Assembly: GCF_001280085.1 (NCBI RefSeq)
Contig: NZ_LGED01000102.1
Coordinates: forward strand, 62,001 to 126,000
DNA length: 64,000 bases
Direction: 5' to 3'
Source of the DNA: Saccharothrix sp. NRRL B-16348
GTDB lineage: Bacteria; Actinomycetota; Actinomycetes; Mycobacteriales; Pseudonocardiaceae
How positions within the stretch are numbered: position 1 is the first letter of the stretch; the number at the start of each line of letters is the position of its first letter. Below are positions 50,010 to 58,513 of this stretch, one piece after another. Made by a program: the position numbers and the translations under genes. The notes beneath the pieces are model-generated. The model saw only the letters and a program-made list of their open reading frames with translations. It made no database searches and was not told where the DNA came from.

Positions 50010-52331
50010 GTGACCCGGTCCACCATCCTCATCGCCGCGGAGAAGGCGGCGGCCGACAACACCGTGCCGGCGGCGAAGGTCGAGCAGGTCTGCGCGCACC
50101 TGCGCGAGTGCGGGCACGACGTGATGGTCGTGCACTCCGCCACCGACGCCGCCTCGGCGATCACCGCGCAGGCCGACCTCGCCGCCGCCGTCGTGAGCTG
50201 GGAACTCGCCGGCGGCGCCGTCCGGCCCGCCGACGCCGGAGCGGCCGTCGAGGGCGGCGTGCTGCGGATGCTGCTGGACCGGTTCTCCTCGCGGCTGCCG
50301 GTGTTCCTGCTGACCACCGGCGACTACAGCGACGAGACGCCGCTGTGGGTCTCCGAGGTGATCAACGGCTGGATCTGGCTGCTGGAGGACACCCCGGACT
50401 TCATCGCGGGCCGGATCGACTTCGCCGCGCGCACGTACCTCGACCACATCCTGCCGCCGTTCTTCCGCGAGCTGTGCCGGTTCGACGACACGCACCCGTA
50501 CTCGTGGCACACGCCGGCGCACGCGGGCGGCATCGCGTTCCTCAAGTCGCCGGTCGGGCGGGCGTTCTTCGACTACTTCGGCGAACGGCTGTTCCGCACC
50601 GACATCTCGGTGTCCGTCGCCGAACTCGGCTCGCTGTTCGAGCACACCGGCCCGGTCGGCGACGCCGAGCGCAACGCCGCCCGCATCTTCGGCGCCGATG
50701 AGACCTACTTCGTGCTGCACGGCACGTCCACGTCGAACCGGATGATCATCCACAGCGCGGTGGCCAACGACGAGATCACCCTGCTGGACCGCAACTGCCA
50801 CAAGGCGATCAACCACGGCATCACGCTCACCGGCGCGCGTCCGGTCTACCTCGTGCCCACCCGCAACGGCTACGGGATCACCGGACCCATCCCGCCGGCA
50901 CGGCTGACCGCCGAAGCGGTGCGCGCCCAGGTCGAACGCACGCCGATCGCGGAGGGCGCGGTCAGCCCCGACGCGGCGTACGCGGTCATCACGAACTCCA
51001 CCTACGACGGCCTCTGCTACGACACCGTCCGGGTGAGCGAGCTGCTCGGCGCGTCGACCAGGACCCTGCACTTCGACGAGGCGTGGTTCGCCTACGGCCG
51101 GTTCAACCCGCTCTACGCGCGCCGTTACGGGATGGCCGTCGGCGACGGCGGGCCACCGGACGCCGAGCGCCCCACCGTGTTCGCCACGCACTCCTCGCAC
51201 AAGCTGCTCGCCGCGCTGTCCCAGTCGGCGATGGTGCACGTGAAGTCCGGCGGCAAGGCGCCGTTCGACCGGTCGCGGTTCAACGAGACGTACATGATGC
51301 ACGGCACCACGTCGCCGCTGTACCCGATGATCGCGTCGTGCGACGTCGCGGCGGGCATGATGGACGGCCCGGCAGGGAATTGGCTGACCACGGAGGCGAT
51401 CACCGAGGCGGTCCGGTTCCGGCAGGCCATGATCCGGCTCGGCAGGCGGCTCGCGGACGCGGGCGACCGGCCGCCGTGGTTCTTCGGCGTCTGGCAGCCG
51501 ACCGACGTCACCGACCCGGCGACCGGCGAGCGGGTGCCGTTCCACCAGGCGCCGCTGGACCTGCTGCGCACCGAACCGGGCTGCTGGACGTTGGAGCCCG
51601 ACGCCGCGTGGCACGGCTTCCGCGACCTCGAACCCGGCTTCTGCCTGCTCGACCCGGTCAAGGTGACGATCACCTGCCCCGGCGTGGACGCGCTGGGCGA
51701 CGTGTCGGCGTTCGGCATCCCGGCCCGGGTGGTCACCGCGTACCTGGAGACCCGCCGGATCGTGGTGGAGAAGACCGACGTCTACACGTTCCTCGTGCTG
51801 TTCTCCATGGGCATCACGAAGGGCAAGTGGGGCACGTTGCTCGACGCGCTCACCGACTTCAAGCAGCTGCACGACGAGCACGCGCCGTTGAGCGAGGTGC
51901 TGCCGGACCTGGTGAAGGCGCACCCCGAGCGGTACGGGCGGCTGACGTTGCCGCAGCTGTGCGAGGAGATGCACCACAGCCTCGCCGACAGCAAGGTCGT
52001 GCAGCTGCTCAACGAGGCGTTCACCAGCCCGACCCCGCCCACCGCCGTGATGACGCCGGCCGAGGCCTACCAGCGCTTCATCCGCGGCGAGACCGAACTC
52101 GTCGGCCTGGACGACCTGGCCGACCGCGTGGTGGCCACGCAGGTCACCACCACGCCGCCCGGCATCCCGGTGCTGGTGCCCGGCGAGCGCGTCGGCTCGC
52201 CCGACGGCCCGCTGCCCCGGTACCTGCGCGTGCTGGAGGCGTTCGACCAGCGGTTCCCGGGCTTCGCCAGCGAGACGCACGGCGTGCACCACGAGGGCGG
52301 CAAGTACTGGATCTCGTGCGTCACCGAGTAG
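50010..52331 (+). CDS. PLP-dependent Orn/Lys/Arg decarboxylase family protein
   Basis: A 773-aa fold-type I PLP enzyme with the domain order of bacterial biodegradative Orn/Lys/Arg decarboxylases: receiver-like wing (1-130), PLP domain with HTPAHAGGIAF, HGTSTSNRMIIH, LHFDEAWFAYGRF, and Schiff-base lysine in THSSHKLLAAL, then C-terminal domain. It would convert a basic amino acid to a polyamine precursor. GTG at 50010 follows GGGAG at a longish 11 nt. No antiporter is adjacent. Exact substrate is unresolved. Confidence 0.88.
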   Translation: MTRSTILIAAEKAAADNTVPAAKVEQVCAHLRECGHDVMVVHSATDAASAITAQADLAAAVVSWELAGGAVRPADAGAAVEGGVLRMLLDRFSSRLPVFLLTTGDYSDETPLWVSEVINGWIWLLEDTPDFIAGRIDFAARTYLDHILPPFFRELCRFDDTHPYSWHTPAHAGGIAFLKSPVGRAFFDYFGERLFRTDISVSVAELGSLFEHTGPVGDAERNAARIFGADETYFVLHGTSTSNRMIIHSAVANDEITLLDRNCHKAINHGITLTGARPVYLVPTRNGYGITGPIPPARLTAEAVRAQVERTPIAEGAVSPDAAYAVITNSTYDGLCYDTVRVSELLGASTRTLHFDEAWFAYGRFNPLYARRYGMAVGDGGPPDAERPTVFATHSSHKLLAALSQSAMVHVKSGGKAPFDRSRFNETYMMHGTTSPLYPMIASCDVAAGMMDGPAGNWLTTEAITEAVRFRQAMIRLGRRLADAGDRPPWFFGVWQPTDVTDPATGERVPFHQAPLDLLRTEPGCWTLEPDAAWHGFRDLEPGFCLLDPVKVTITCPGVDALGDVSAFGIPARVVTAYLETRRIVVEKTDVYTFLVLFSMGITKGKWGTLLDALTDFKQLHDEHAPLSEVLPDLVKAHPERYGRLTLPQLCEEMHHSLADSKVVQLLNEAFTSPTPPTAVMTPAEAYQRFIRGETELVGLDDLADRVVATQVTTTPPGIPVLVPGERVGSPDGPLPRYLRVLEAFDQRFPGFASETHGVHHEGGKYWISCVTE

Positions 52332-52350
52332 TCGGCGGGGGGAGGACCGG

Positions 52351-52470
52351 ATGCGGCTCGGCGGCACGCGGGTCGAGTTCCTGGGCGGTCGCGCCGGGTG
52401 CCTGACGATGCTCGTCGTGTCGATCCTGGTGTCGGTGCTGCTGACCGTGCTGCTCAACGCCCTGCTGTGA
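52351..52470 (+). CDS. Small membrane protein (39 aa)
   Basis: ATG at 52351 has the strong GGGGGAGGA at 52337-52345, 19 nt after the decarboxylase stop. It encodes 39 aa: MRLGGTRVEFLGGRAG then a hydrophobic helix LTMLVVSILVSVLLTVLLNALL. Probably co-transcribed with the decarboxylase. No family recognised; the ribosome-binding site makes it likely real. Confidence 0.55.
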   Translation: MRLGGTRVEFLGGRAGCLTMLVVSILVSVLLTVLLNALL

Positions 52471-53425
52471 ACGGTGGTGCGGCCGTGTAGTGGTGCGCCC
52501 GGGTCGCGGTGGCGGCCGAGTCGCCGAGGTGGATCACGACCCGGCAGCCGGGGTCGCCGAGCGCGATGCGCTCCTCGAGGGTGACGGCGGCGCGGCCGGT
52601 GTTGCGGGCGGCGATCCCGCCGAACACGGCCGTGGTCATGCGGCACAGCGACGGCGACTGCCGCACTTCGGGGCCGAACGGGCACTGGCCGTTGACCAGC
52701 ACGATCCGCTCGTCGGTCACGTCGACCACGCGGAAGGTCCCGCCGATCGCGGCCTTGAGCCGGACCACGCAGTCGGCGATCCGCTGCGCCGACAGCGCCG
52801 TCCCGGTCGCGCCGGTGGCCTGCCGGAACTCCTGCTCGACCTGACCGCCGATGTCGACGGCGACCTGGGCGATGGCGCGTTGCGCGGCGTCCGGCCCCTG
52901 CTGCGCCTCGACCGCGTTGGCCAGCTGCACGACGAGCGCCCGCAGGAAGCTCTCCCGGCCGAAGCCGCCGCGCGGAGCGGCCTCGGACAGGTGCGGCAGG
53001 GGGTTGACGGTGTGCCGCGGCGGGTCGATCGGCTCGACCGGGCGGGTCACCGGCAGCACGGACTCGACGGCCTTGCCGACCCGGCGTGCGGCGACGGTGA
53101 ACTCCGGCGCGAGCTGCGAGATCAGCCAGAGCCCTCGGCCGCGGGGCTGCGCCGTGTCCGGGACGTGCTCGGGGAGGGCGAAGGTGGCGCCCATGTCGCG
53201 CACGGTCAGCACCGGGTGGGCTTCGGACCACTCCAGCGACACCCAGATGGGCCCGTCGCTGTGGTCGATGGCGTTGGCCAGCATCTCCTGGGCGATCAGC
53301 TCGGCGTCGGCGAGCTGATCGGGTCCGGCGTCCGAGTGGCGGGCCAGGTAGTCCCCGATGTCACGGCGCAGCGTGGTCGGCACCCGCCGGTCGTGCCTGT
53401 CCAGGAACCAATCCACGCGCCGCAC
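52454..53425 (-). CDS. HATPase with metanogen output domain
   Basis: About 323 aa. The N-terminal HATPase_c (RsbW-like) has ELIAQEMLANAIDHSDG, VRDMGATFA and GRGLWLISQL. The C-terminal ~150 residues match metanogen output domain 1, with Cys pairs in NGQCPFG and PSLCRMTTAVFGG. Such proteins are likely anti-sigma or regulatory kinases. Start GTG 53425 or 53416; GGAA lies upstream. Overlaps the small membrane gene by 17 nt convergently. It could partner STAS proteins such as 43064-43429. Partner unknown. Confidence 0.75.
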   Translation of the reverse strand: MRRVDWFLDRHDRRVPTTLRRDIGDYLARHSDAGPDQLADAELIAQEMLANAIDHSDGPIWVSLEWSEAHPVLTVRDMGATFALPEHVPDTAQPRGRGLWLISQLAPEFTVAARRVGKAVESVLPVTRPVEPIDPPRHTVNPLPHLSEAAPRGGFGRESFLRALVVQLANAVEAQQGPDAAQRAIAQVAVDIGGQVEQEFRQATGATGTALSAQRIADCVVRLKAAIGGTFRVVDVTDERIVLVNGQCPFGPEVRQSPSLCRMTTAVFGGIAARNTGRAAVTLEERIALGDPGCRVVIHLGDSAATATRAHHYTAAPPFTAGR

Positions 53426-53594
53426 GTCTTCCCGTGTCGTCGGCGGGCCGCCGGGCGCGGCCGCACGGCACCAGAGGATAATTGCTCGCCGCGGGGCTGT
53501 CAGCGGACAAGCGGCTGACCTCGACCGGAAGCCCTTCCGGAGCACGGCGTCGACCGGGGTCGCGCCCGGCCGGCTCGGGCGGAGAAGTGGTCGA

Positions 53595-54107
53595 TCAGGC
53601 CGGTCGGGTCGCCCCTTCGTGCCCGGCCCCGGCGGCGTTCGTCTTCGGCGCGGCGGCCGGGTGGCGGCCGTACGGAACGGCGTCGAGCAGGGTGACGCGG
53701 ATCGTGCTGCCGTCGGGGACGCGGTAGGTGCGCCGGTCGCCCCGGCGGGCGCCGGTCAGCGCCGTGCCCAGGGGCGAGTCGGGGGAGTAGACCTCGATGT
53801 CGCCGTGCTCGGCGGCCCGCGCGCCCAGCAGGAACGTCTCGGTGTCACCGGCGTCGTCGTACCGGACGGTGAGCACCATGCCGGGTTCGGCGACGCCGTC
53901 GTCGGGCGGGTCCTCGCCCACGACGGCGTTGGCGAGCAGGTGCTGGATCTCGCGGACGCGGTCCTGCCGTTGCCGGCGGACGGTGGCGCGGTCGTCCTGG
54001 TCGGACTCGTCGGAGGCCGCGGTGCGGGTCAGCTCGGCCAGTTCGGTCCGCAGTCGCTGGTGGGCGTGCGGCGTGAGCCAGGTGCGTCGGGGCTGGGTGT
54101 TGGTCAT
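53595..54107 (-). CDS. GreA/GreB-family transcription elongation factor-like protein
   Basis: A 170-aa protein. The N-terminal part is a predicted coiled coil (LRTELAELTRTAASDESDQDDRA..REIQHLLANA), and the C-terminal domain has YSPDSPLGTALTGARRGD, characteristic of the GreA/B C-domain. These factors insert a coiled coil into RNA polymerase to rescue stalled complexes; this shorter non-canonical paralogue may instead regulate. ATG at 54107 has GAAGG. A strong terminator separates it from the upstream genes. Confidence 0.82.
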   Translation of the reverse strand: MTNTQPRRTWLTPHAHQRLRTELAELTRTAASDESDQDDRATVRRQRQDRVREIQHLLANAVVGEDPPDDGVAEPGMVLTVRYDDAGDTETFLLGARAAEHGDIEVYSPDSPLGTALTGARRGDRRTYRVPDGSTIRVTLLDAVPYGRHPAAAPKTNAAGAGHEGATRPA

Positions 54108-54138
54108 GGTGGCCTTCGGTTGGGTCGTGGGATGGGTG

Positions 54139-54179
54139 CCGTCAGGGCGGCCGGTGGGAGGATCGGGCCGCCCTGACGG
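54139..54179 (-). terminator. Strong hairpin terminator (14-bp stem) upstream of GreA/B gene
   Basis: CCGTCAGGGCGGCC and its exact reverse complement flank a 13-nt loop. It lies after the 54-aa gene and before the GreA/B gene on the minus strand, so it should end the PucR-oxidoreductase transcript. Confidence 0.7.
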
Positions 54180-54249
54180 CGGGGGTGTCCGCGGTGCCGG
54201 GTGGTGCGGCGGCGCCGGCTCCTCGGACGGGGTGGTTGGCTCGTGGTGA

Positions 54250-54414
54250 TCAGCCGCGCGTGCGCAGGCGGAGGATCGTGTCGACGTCGTGGGCGTAGCC
54301 GGTGGCGATGTGCGTCAGGATGTCGAGTTGCACGCGCAGCAACGTGTTCTCCGCGCGCAGCCAGCGCAGCTCGGCGCGTTCGTCGCGGGTGAGCGGGTCG
54401 CGGGTGCCGTCCAC
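54250..54414 (-). CDS. Small coiled-coil protein (54 aa)
   Basis: GTG at 54414, 8 nt after the oxidoreductase stop, opens a 54-aa frame with GAGAG upstream. Most of it is a predicted coiled coil: LTRDERAELRWLRAENTLLRVQLDIL. The pattern resembles leucine-zipper tails of small regulators. No family recognised. Likely last gene of the PucR-oxidoreductase unit. Confidence 0.5.
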   Translation of the reverse strand: MDGTRDPLTRDERAELRWLRAENTLLRVQLDILTHIATGYAHDVDTILRLRTRG

Positions 54415-54422
54415 GCGGGCTC

Positions 54423-55682
54423 TCAGCGCAGCGGGTCGAACGCGCGCAAGGCTTCCGGCTGCTTGCCGGTGGTGATCTGCTCGGCCAGCAGCCTGCCGGT
54501 GATCGGGCCGTGCGCCAGTCCCCACATGCCGTGGCCGCCGGCGACGTACACGCCGGGGACGCGCACCTCGCCGATCAGCGGGCGGCCGTCGGGCGTGACC
54601 GGGCGCGGGCCGACCCACACGTCACGGCGTTCCTCCCAGCGCACGCCGTCGAGCAGCGGGCGGGCCGAGGCGATGATCGCCTCCAACCGGGCCACGACAC
54701 CGGGCGCGTCCGGGTCGCGGAACTCCATCGTGCCCGCGACCCGGAGCGCGCCCTGGTAGGGCGTGCACGCCACCCGTGCGGCGGGCAGGTAGACGGGGCC
54801 GGGCACCGGGCGGTCGACGGGCACGGTGAACGAGTAGCCGCGGCCCGCCCGCACCGGGACCCGCACACCCCACCGGGCGGCGAGCCGGGAGAGCCACGCG
54901 CCGGTGGCCACGACCGCGACGTCCGCGGACAACGCCTCGCCGCCACGGGTGCGCACCGTGACGCCCCCGCCGCGGGAGTCGACGTCGACGGTCTCCAGCA
55001 CGCGGATCGTCGCGCCGCGGGACTCGACCGACCGGGCCAGCGCCCGCACGAAGCCGCCGGGGTCGAGGTGCCGTTGGCCGTCGATCCGCACGCCCGTGGT
55101 CAGGGCGTCCGACGCCAGCGGCACGAGGTCGCGCAACCGGTCGCCGTCCAGGGCGGTGTGCCCGACCGGCTGGCCCACGTCGGCCATCCGCCGCAGCTCG
55201 TGCAGCAGCCCTTCGGCCTGCCGGGCGTTCTCGAAGCCGGCGGTGATCGGCGCGTCGACCGTCGGCGCGTCGACGCCGTTGGCGGTCAGCACGTCGAACG
55301 CCTCGACGCACTCGGCGTTGAGCGCCCGGTTCGCGCGCACCGCCCGCGTCCAGGACGACCACCGGCAGTGCGCCGCGAACCGCGCCAGGAACGACCACAG
55401 CCCCGGGTCGACCGACAGCGGGATGTGCAGCGGCGCGGTCGGGTTCAGCAACGACCGCAGGCCGTAGCGCAGCACGGACGGCTCGTTGAGCGGGATCGTC
55501 AGGCCCGGCGCGACCCACCCGGCGTTGCCCCACGACGCGCCCGCGGCCACACCGGTGCGGTCGACCACGGTCACCTCGACCCCGCGTTCCTGCAGGAACC
55601 ACGCGGTCGACAGGCCGACGATGCCCGCACCGACCACGACCGCCGACCTCGGCCCGCCGGCACTGCGCCCGACGTCGACCAT
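54423..55682 (-). CDS. D-amino-acid dehydrogenase/oxidase-like FAD oxidoreductase
   Basis: A 419-aa DadA/DAO-type flavoprotein: VVVGAGIVGLSTAWFLQERG at the N-terminus, SWGNAGWVAPGL (family loop), VRAGRGYSFTVP, and the C-terminal GVYVAGGHGMWGLAHGPITGRL. The family oxidises D-amino acids, proline or related imino acids. ATG at 55682 has GGAGGTGG three bases upstream. It is downstream of pucR with two inverted repeats between, so PucR probably activates it. Substrate unresolved. Confidence 0.87.
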   Translation of the reverse strand: MVDVGRSAGGPRSAVVVGAGIVGLSTAWFLQERGVEVTVVDRTGVAAGASWGNAGWVAPGLTIPLNEPSVLRYGLRSLLNPTAPLHIPLSVDPGLWSFLARFAAHCRWSSWTRAVRANRALNAECVEAFDVLTANGVDAPTVDAPITAGFENARQAEGLLHELRRMADVGQPVGHTALDGDRLRDLVPLASDALTTGVRIDGQRHLDPGGFVRALARSVESRGATIRVLETVDVDSRGGGVTVRTRGGEALSADVAVVATGAWLSRLAARWGVRVPVRAGRGYSFTVPVDRPVPGPVYLPAARVACTPYQGALRVAGTMEFRDPDAPGVVARLEAIIASARPLLDGVRWEERRDVWVGPRPVTPDGRPLIGEVRVPGVYVAGGHGMWGLAHGPITGRLLAEQITTGKQPEALRAFDPLR

Positions 55683-55748
55683 GACCACCTCCACACCCGA
55701 GCGGAACTGCTGTCGAAGCCAGCATCGCCCGGACGCCCCATCAGGCCG

Positions 55749-55796
55749 TTGTCCGTGGCCGACAATCCGGGCAGGTGATCTTGTCGGGAACCGACA
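55749..55796. promoter_or_regulatory. Two inverted repeats upstream of oxidoreductase, candidate PucR boxes
   Basis: IR1 is TTGTC-N7-GACAA (55749-55765); IR2 is TGTCGG-GAA-CCGACA (55782-55796). The octamer CCGACAGC at IR2 recurs at 57354-57361, at the predicted transcription start of pucR. IR2 could also be a weak terminator of pucR. Confidence 0.45.
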
Positions 55797-55797
55797 G

Positions 55798-57333
55798 CTA
55801 CTCGGTGGCGGCCAGGTCGATGATCATGGCGAGGCGCTTGCGCGGGTCGTCCAGGTCGAGCGGGGTCACCTCGACCATCTTGCGCAGCCGGTAGCGGATG
55901 GTGTTGGGGTGCACGCCGAGCCGTTCGCCCGCCTGGGCGAGGTCGCCCTGCGCCTCCAGCCAGGCGCGCAGGGTCGGCACGTAGTGGGTGGCGTGGTCGT
56001 GGTCGTGGCGGCGCAGCTCGGCGACCGGTCCCCGCGCCGGGGTGCGGCCGGCCCGTGCCGCGGCACGCAGGCGTTGCAGCAGGATGTCGTCCCACGACTC
56101 GTCGTAGGCGGGCGGCACGGCGTCCGGCGTGCGCGCCTCGTGCAGCGCCAGGCACTCGTCGGCCTCCTGCCTGCTCGCGGGCAGGTCGGCCGCCGACGCG
56201 GTCGCGCCGATCCCGGCGGTCACCGCCACCCCGGTCGGCAGCGCCGCCCGCAGCAGGGCCACCCACTCGCGGGCCGCGGTCACCTGCTCACCCGGCAGGA
56301 CGGTGTAGAGCGTGTTGCCCGCCAGCGTGCTGCGGCCCGGCCGTGACCAGCCGAAACCGGTGGTGGCGCGTTCGAAGGCCAGCAGCAGCGCGGCGTGCCG
56401 CTCGGCGGCGATGTGGGCGCGGACGGCGATCACCCGCAACGGCCCCTGCGGCAACCCGAGCCTGCTGACCACCGTCGCGGCGTCCGCCGTGCCCTCCAGC
56501 AGCCGCATCGCCAGGTCGGACTCCACCTGCCGCTCCAGGTCGGCGCTGGCCCGTGAGCGCAGCAGGTGCAACGCCACGGTGCGGGCGCCGTCGGCCAGCG
56601 CCGTGCAGCGGACCCCGGTCAACGGCACGCCGCACGTCACCCACACCGAACCCAGCAGCTCGCGGCCCGCGCGCACCGCGACGACCATCCGCCCGGTCAG
56701 GCCGAGCTCCGGGTCCTCCTCGACGAACAGCGGCTCGTCGTAGGACGCGAGGTAGGCGAACACGCCGCGCCGCTCGAACGCCTCCCGCAGCCGCGGCGGC
56801 GCCTGGCGGCCCAGGATCGTCTCCAGCCGGGCCGGGTCGGCGCCCTGCTGCGAGCTGGAGTACGCCAGCACGTGGGACAGCCGGTCCTCGATGGTCACCG
56901 AACCGCCGACCGCGCCCGCCAGGCTGTCCGCCAGCGCGAACAGGTCCGTCGGACCGCGACCCGACTCCGTCTCCCGGCCCTCCAGCACCAGCCCGTAGAC
57001 CACGCCGGCCAGCTGGCTCCACGACACCGCCGGGTCCACGAGCATCACGGCGACGCCCTCGGCCGCGCCGGTGGCGGCGGCTTCGGGCTCGGCGTCCCGC
57101 TCCGTCTCGGCGTGCAGCAGCACCACGGCCGCCTTCGCCGCCACCGCCCACCCCACGGCCTGGACCACCGACTCGGCGCCGACGGCCAGGAACACGTCAC
57201 CGCCGACCGCCCGCGCGTCGCTGGCCTCGCGCATCACCACGCTGCGCAACTCCGTCGACCGCGGCACGGGGCAGCACGCCAGCCGCACGCCGTAGCCACC
57301 CAGCACGTTCACCAGGCGGTCCAACCTGATCAT
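55798..57333 (-). CDS. PucR-family transcriptional regulator
   Basis: A 511-aa PucR activator. The N-terminal PucR-like domain starts IRLDRLVNVLGGYGVRL. The centre is GGDEF-like (CdaR/PucR_1), and the C-terminal PucR HTH_30 has YVPTLRAWLEAQGDLAQAGERLGVHPNTIRYRLRKM. ATG at 57333 has AGAGG seven bases upstream, and a -10-like TACGGT (minus strand 57369-57364) gives a short leader. It most likely activates the D-amino-acid dehydrogenase-like gene, responding to its substrate. Confidence 0.92.
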   Translation of the reverse strand: MIRLDRLVNVLGGYGVRLACCPVPRSTELRSVVMREASDARAVGGDVFLAVGAESVVQAVGWAVAAKAAVVLLHAETERDAEPEAAATGAAEGVAVMLVDPAVSWSQLAGVVYGLVLEGRETESGRGPTDLFALADSLAGAVGGSVTIEDRLSHVLAYSSSQQGADPARLETILGRQAPPRLREAFERRGVFAYLASYDEPLFVEEDPELGLTGRMVVAVRAGRELLGSVWVTCGVPLTGVRCTALADGARTVALHLLRSRASADLERQVESDLAMRLLEGTADAATVVSRLGLPQGPLRVIAVRAHIAAERHAALLLAFERATTGFGWSRPGRSTLAGNTLYTVLPGEQVTAAREWVALLRAALPTGVAVTAGIGATASAADLPASRQEADECLALHEARTPDAVPPAYDESWDDILLQRLRAAARAGRTPARGPVAELRRHDHDHATHYVPTLRAWLEAQGDLAQAGERLGVHPNTIRYRLRKMVEVTPLDLDDPRKRLAMIIDLAATE

Positions 57334-57382
57334 GGGCAAACCTCTGTTCGGAGCCGACAGCACACCGTAACCGCCGGCCCCG

Positions 57383-57814
57383 TCAGCTCTCGTCGACCTG
57401 GTCCCGCGGTCGGATGGTGACCAGTTCGCTCGCGTCCTCGCGGCGCAGCCTGCGGATCATCGACCAGGCGATCCGCTCCGCCTGCGATTTCGCCAGGTCC
57501 GCCTTCTCGCCCGCGAAGAGGTCGTCCACGGTGTCGGCCCACAACGCCAGCCACCGCGTGAAGTGCGCCGCCGTCAAGGGGAAGCGCTCGTGCAGGTCGA
57601 GGTGCACGCCGAGCAGGTTCCGGCGGTACGTGCCGGCGCGGAACAGCACCGTCGCCCAGAAGTCCGCGATCACGGGCAGGTGGGTCGCGAGGTCGAGCCT
57701 GGCCACGTCGCGGAAGACCGGGCCGAGCAGCCCGTCGTCGAACGCCCGCCGGTAGAACTCGGTCACCACCGCCAGCGCGTCCTCCCGGCCGGCCAGGTCC
57801 CGGGTCGCCGTCAC
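57383..57814 (-). CDS. Group III truncated haemoglobin
   Basis: A 143-aa globin: YRRAFDDGLLGPVFRDVA, LPVIADFWATVLFRAGTYRRN, and FPLTAAHFTRWLALWADTVDDLF, with the proximal His in AAHFTRW. Length and the opening fit group III truncated globins. GTG at 57814 overlaps the NsrR stop (GTGA) and has GGGAGG. Together they make a nitric oxide response pair: NsrR senses NO and the globin binds or oxidises it. Confidence 0.85.
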   Translation of the reverse strand: MTATRDLAGREDALAVVTEFYRRAFDDGLLGPVFRDVARLDLATHLPVIADFWATVLFRAGTYRRNLLGVHLDLHERFPLTAAHFTRWLALWADTVDDLFAGEKADLAKSQAERIAWSMIRRLRREDASELVTIRPRDQVDES

Positions 57815-58254
57815 GACGTCCCTCCCGGGCGGTGCGGCACCAGGTCGAGCAGCACGGGGCCGGCCGGCTCGGCCACCAGCGCCCGCACGGTCACGTCGTC
57901 CAGCACCGCGAGGAACGCCAGCTGAGCCCGGCGCAGCGCGCTGCGCAGGTGACAGCCGCCGCGCAACGGGCACGGTGGTCCGTCGCAGTCCACCACCTCG
58001 CCGTCGCCCTCCAACGCGCGCACGACGGCGCCGACCGAGGCGTCCAGCGTCGAGGCGGGCACCCCGACCCCGCCGGTCCGGCCGCGCGCGGTGGCGACGA
58101 AGCCGTGCCGTTGCAGGCGCTGCACGACCTTGGCCATGTGGTGGCGCGGCACGTCGAGCGCGTCGGCGAGCTGGTCGACGGTGAGCCGGCCGCCGTCGGT
58201 GGCCAGGAGCATCACCACGCGCAGCGCGATGTCCGTCGACCGGATGAGGTGCAT
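57811..58254 (-). CDS. nsrR: Rrf2-family NO-responsive regulator (NsrR-like)
   Basis: A 147-aa Rrf2 protein with HTH LTVDQLADALDVPRHHMAKVVQRL. Cys90, Cys95 and Cys101 form the iron-sulfur cluster triad, and Asp8 matches the Asp8 ligand of Streptomyces NsrR. ATG at 58254 is preceded by TACCGT six bases upstream, so it is likely leaderless. The operator-like palindrome at 58270-58294 overlaps its promoter. It controls itself and the truncated globin. NO sensing is inferred from the Cys pattern and partner gene. Confidence 0.85.
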   Translation of the reverse strand: MHLIRSTDIALRVVMLLATDGGRLTVDQLADALDVPRHHMAKVVQRLQRHGFVATARGRTGGVGVPASTLDASVGAVVRALEGDGEVVDCDGPPCPLRGGCHLRSALRRAQLAFLAVLDDVTVRALVAEPAGPVLLDLVPHRPGGTS

Positions 58255-58260
58255 GGTGGG

Positions 58261-58266
58261 ACGGTA
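58261..58266 (-). promoter_or_regulatory. Leaderless -10 element (TACCGT) of nsrR-globin
   Basis: On the minus strand TACCGT ends six bases before ATG 58254. Confidence 0.55.
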
Positions 58267-58269
58267 GCA

Positions 58270-58294
58270 AAAGAGGTATTCTCCAGTCCTCTTT
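58270..58294. promoter_or_regulatory. NsrR-like operator (AAAGAGG-N11-CCTCTTT)
   Basis: Perfect 7-bp arms in a 25-bp dyad; inside it the 23-bp AAGAGG...CCTCTT core has the 11-1-11 layout of known NsrR sites. It lies directly upstream of the -10, where binding would block polymerase. Confidence 0.65.
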
Positions 58295-58321
58295 AGGGTC
58301 GGGATCCGGACGGGGGCGACG

Positions 58322-58480
58322 ATGGAATCCGGTGAGGGCGGCGGGCAGACCTCGGCCGGAGACCCCGTGTGCTGGTTGTCCCGGGTGTGCCCGGAGTGCG
58401 GTTTGTTGGCCGAAGGCCCGGTGCGGGCGGTGTGCTCGCGGTGCGGCGCGGAGATGCCCGATCGTGAAGGCGAACGGTGA
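58322..58480 (+). CDS. Small zinc-ribbon protein (52 aa)
   Basis: ATG at 58322 encodes 52 aa with two Cys pairs: CPECG and CSRCG, 17 residues apart, a zinc-ribbon spacing. GGGGG lies upstream. It is divergent from nsrR, and its promoter would overlap the NsrR operator. No family recognised; short Cys pairs could bind zinc or iron. Confidence 0.5.
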   Translation: MESGEGGGQTSAGDPVCWLSRVCPECGLLAEGPVRAVCSRCGAEMPDREGER

Positions 58481-58513
58481 GGTCCGCAATGGTTGAATAC
58501 CTGACGAACGGGT

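Noticed and set aside
50002-50013. Micro-frame MIE overlapping the decarboxylase GTG
   Set aside because: Spacing to GGGAG is only three bases, there is no maturation enzyme nearby, and no known peptide family fits, unlike MYYLH.
49158-53231. 1357-codon antisense frame across transporter, GNAT and decarboxylase
   Set aside because: Runs through three well-supported genes with low-complexity translation; typical high-GC artefact.
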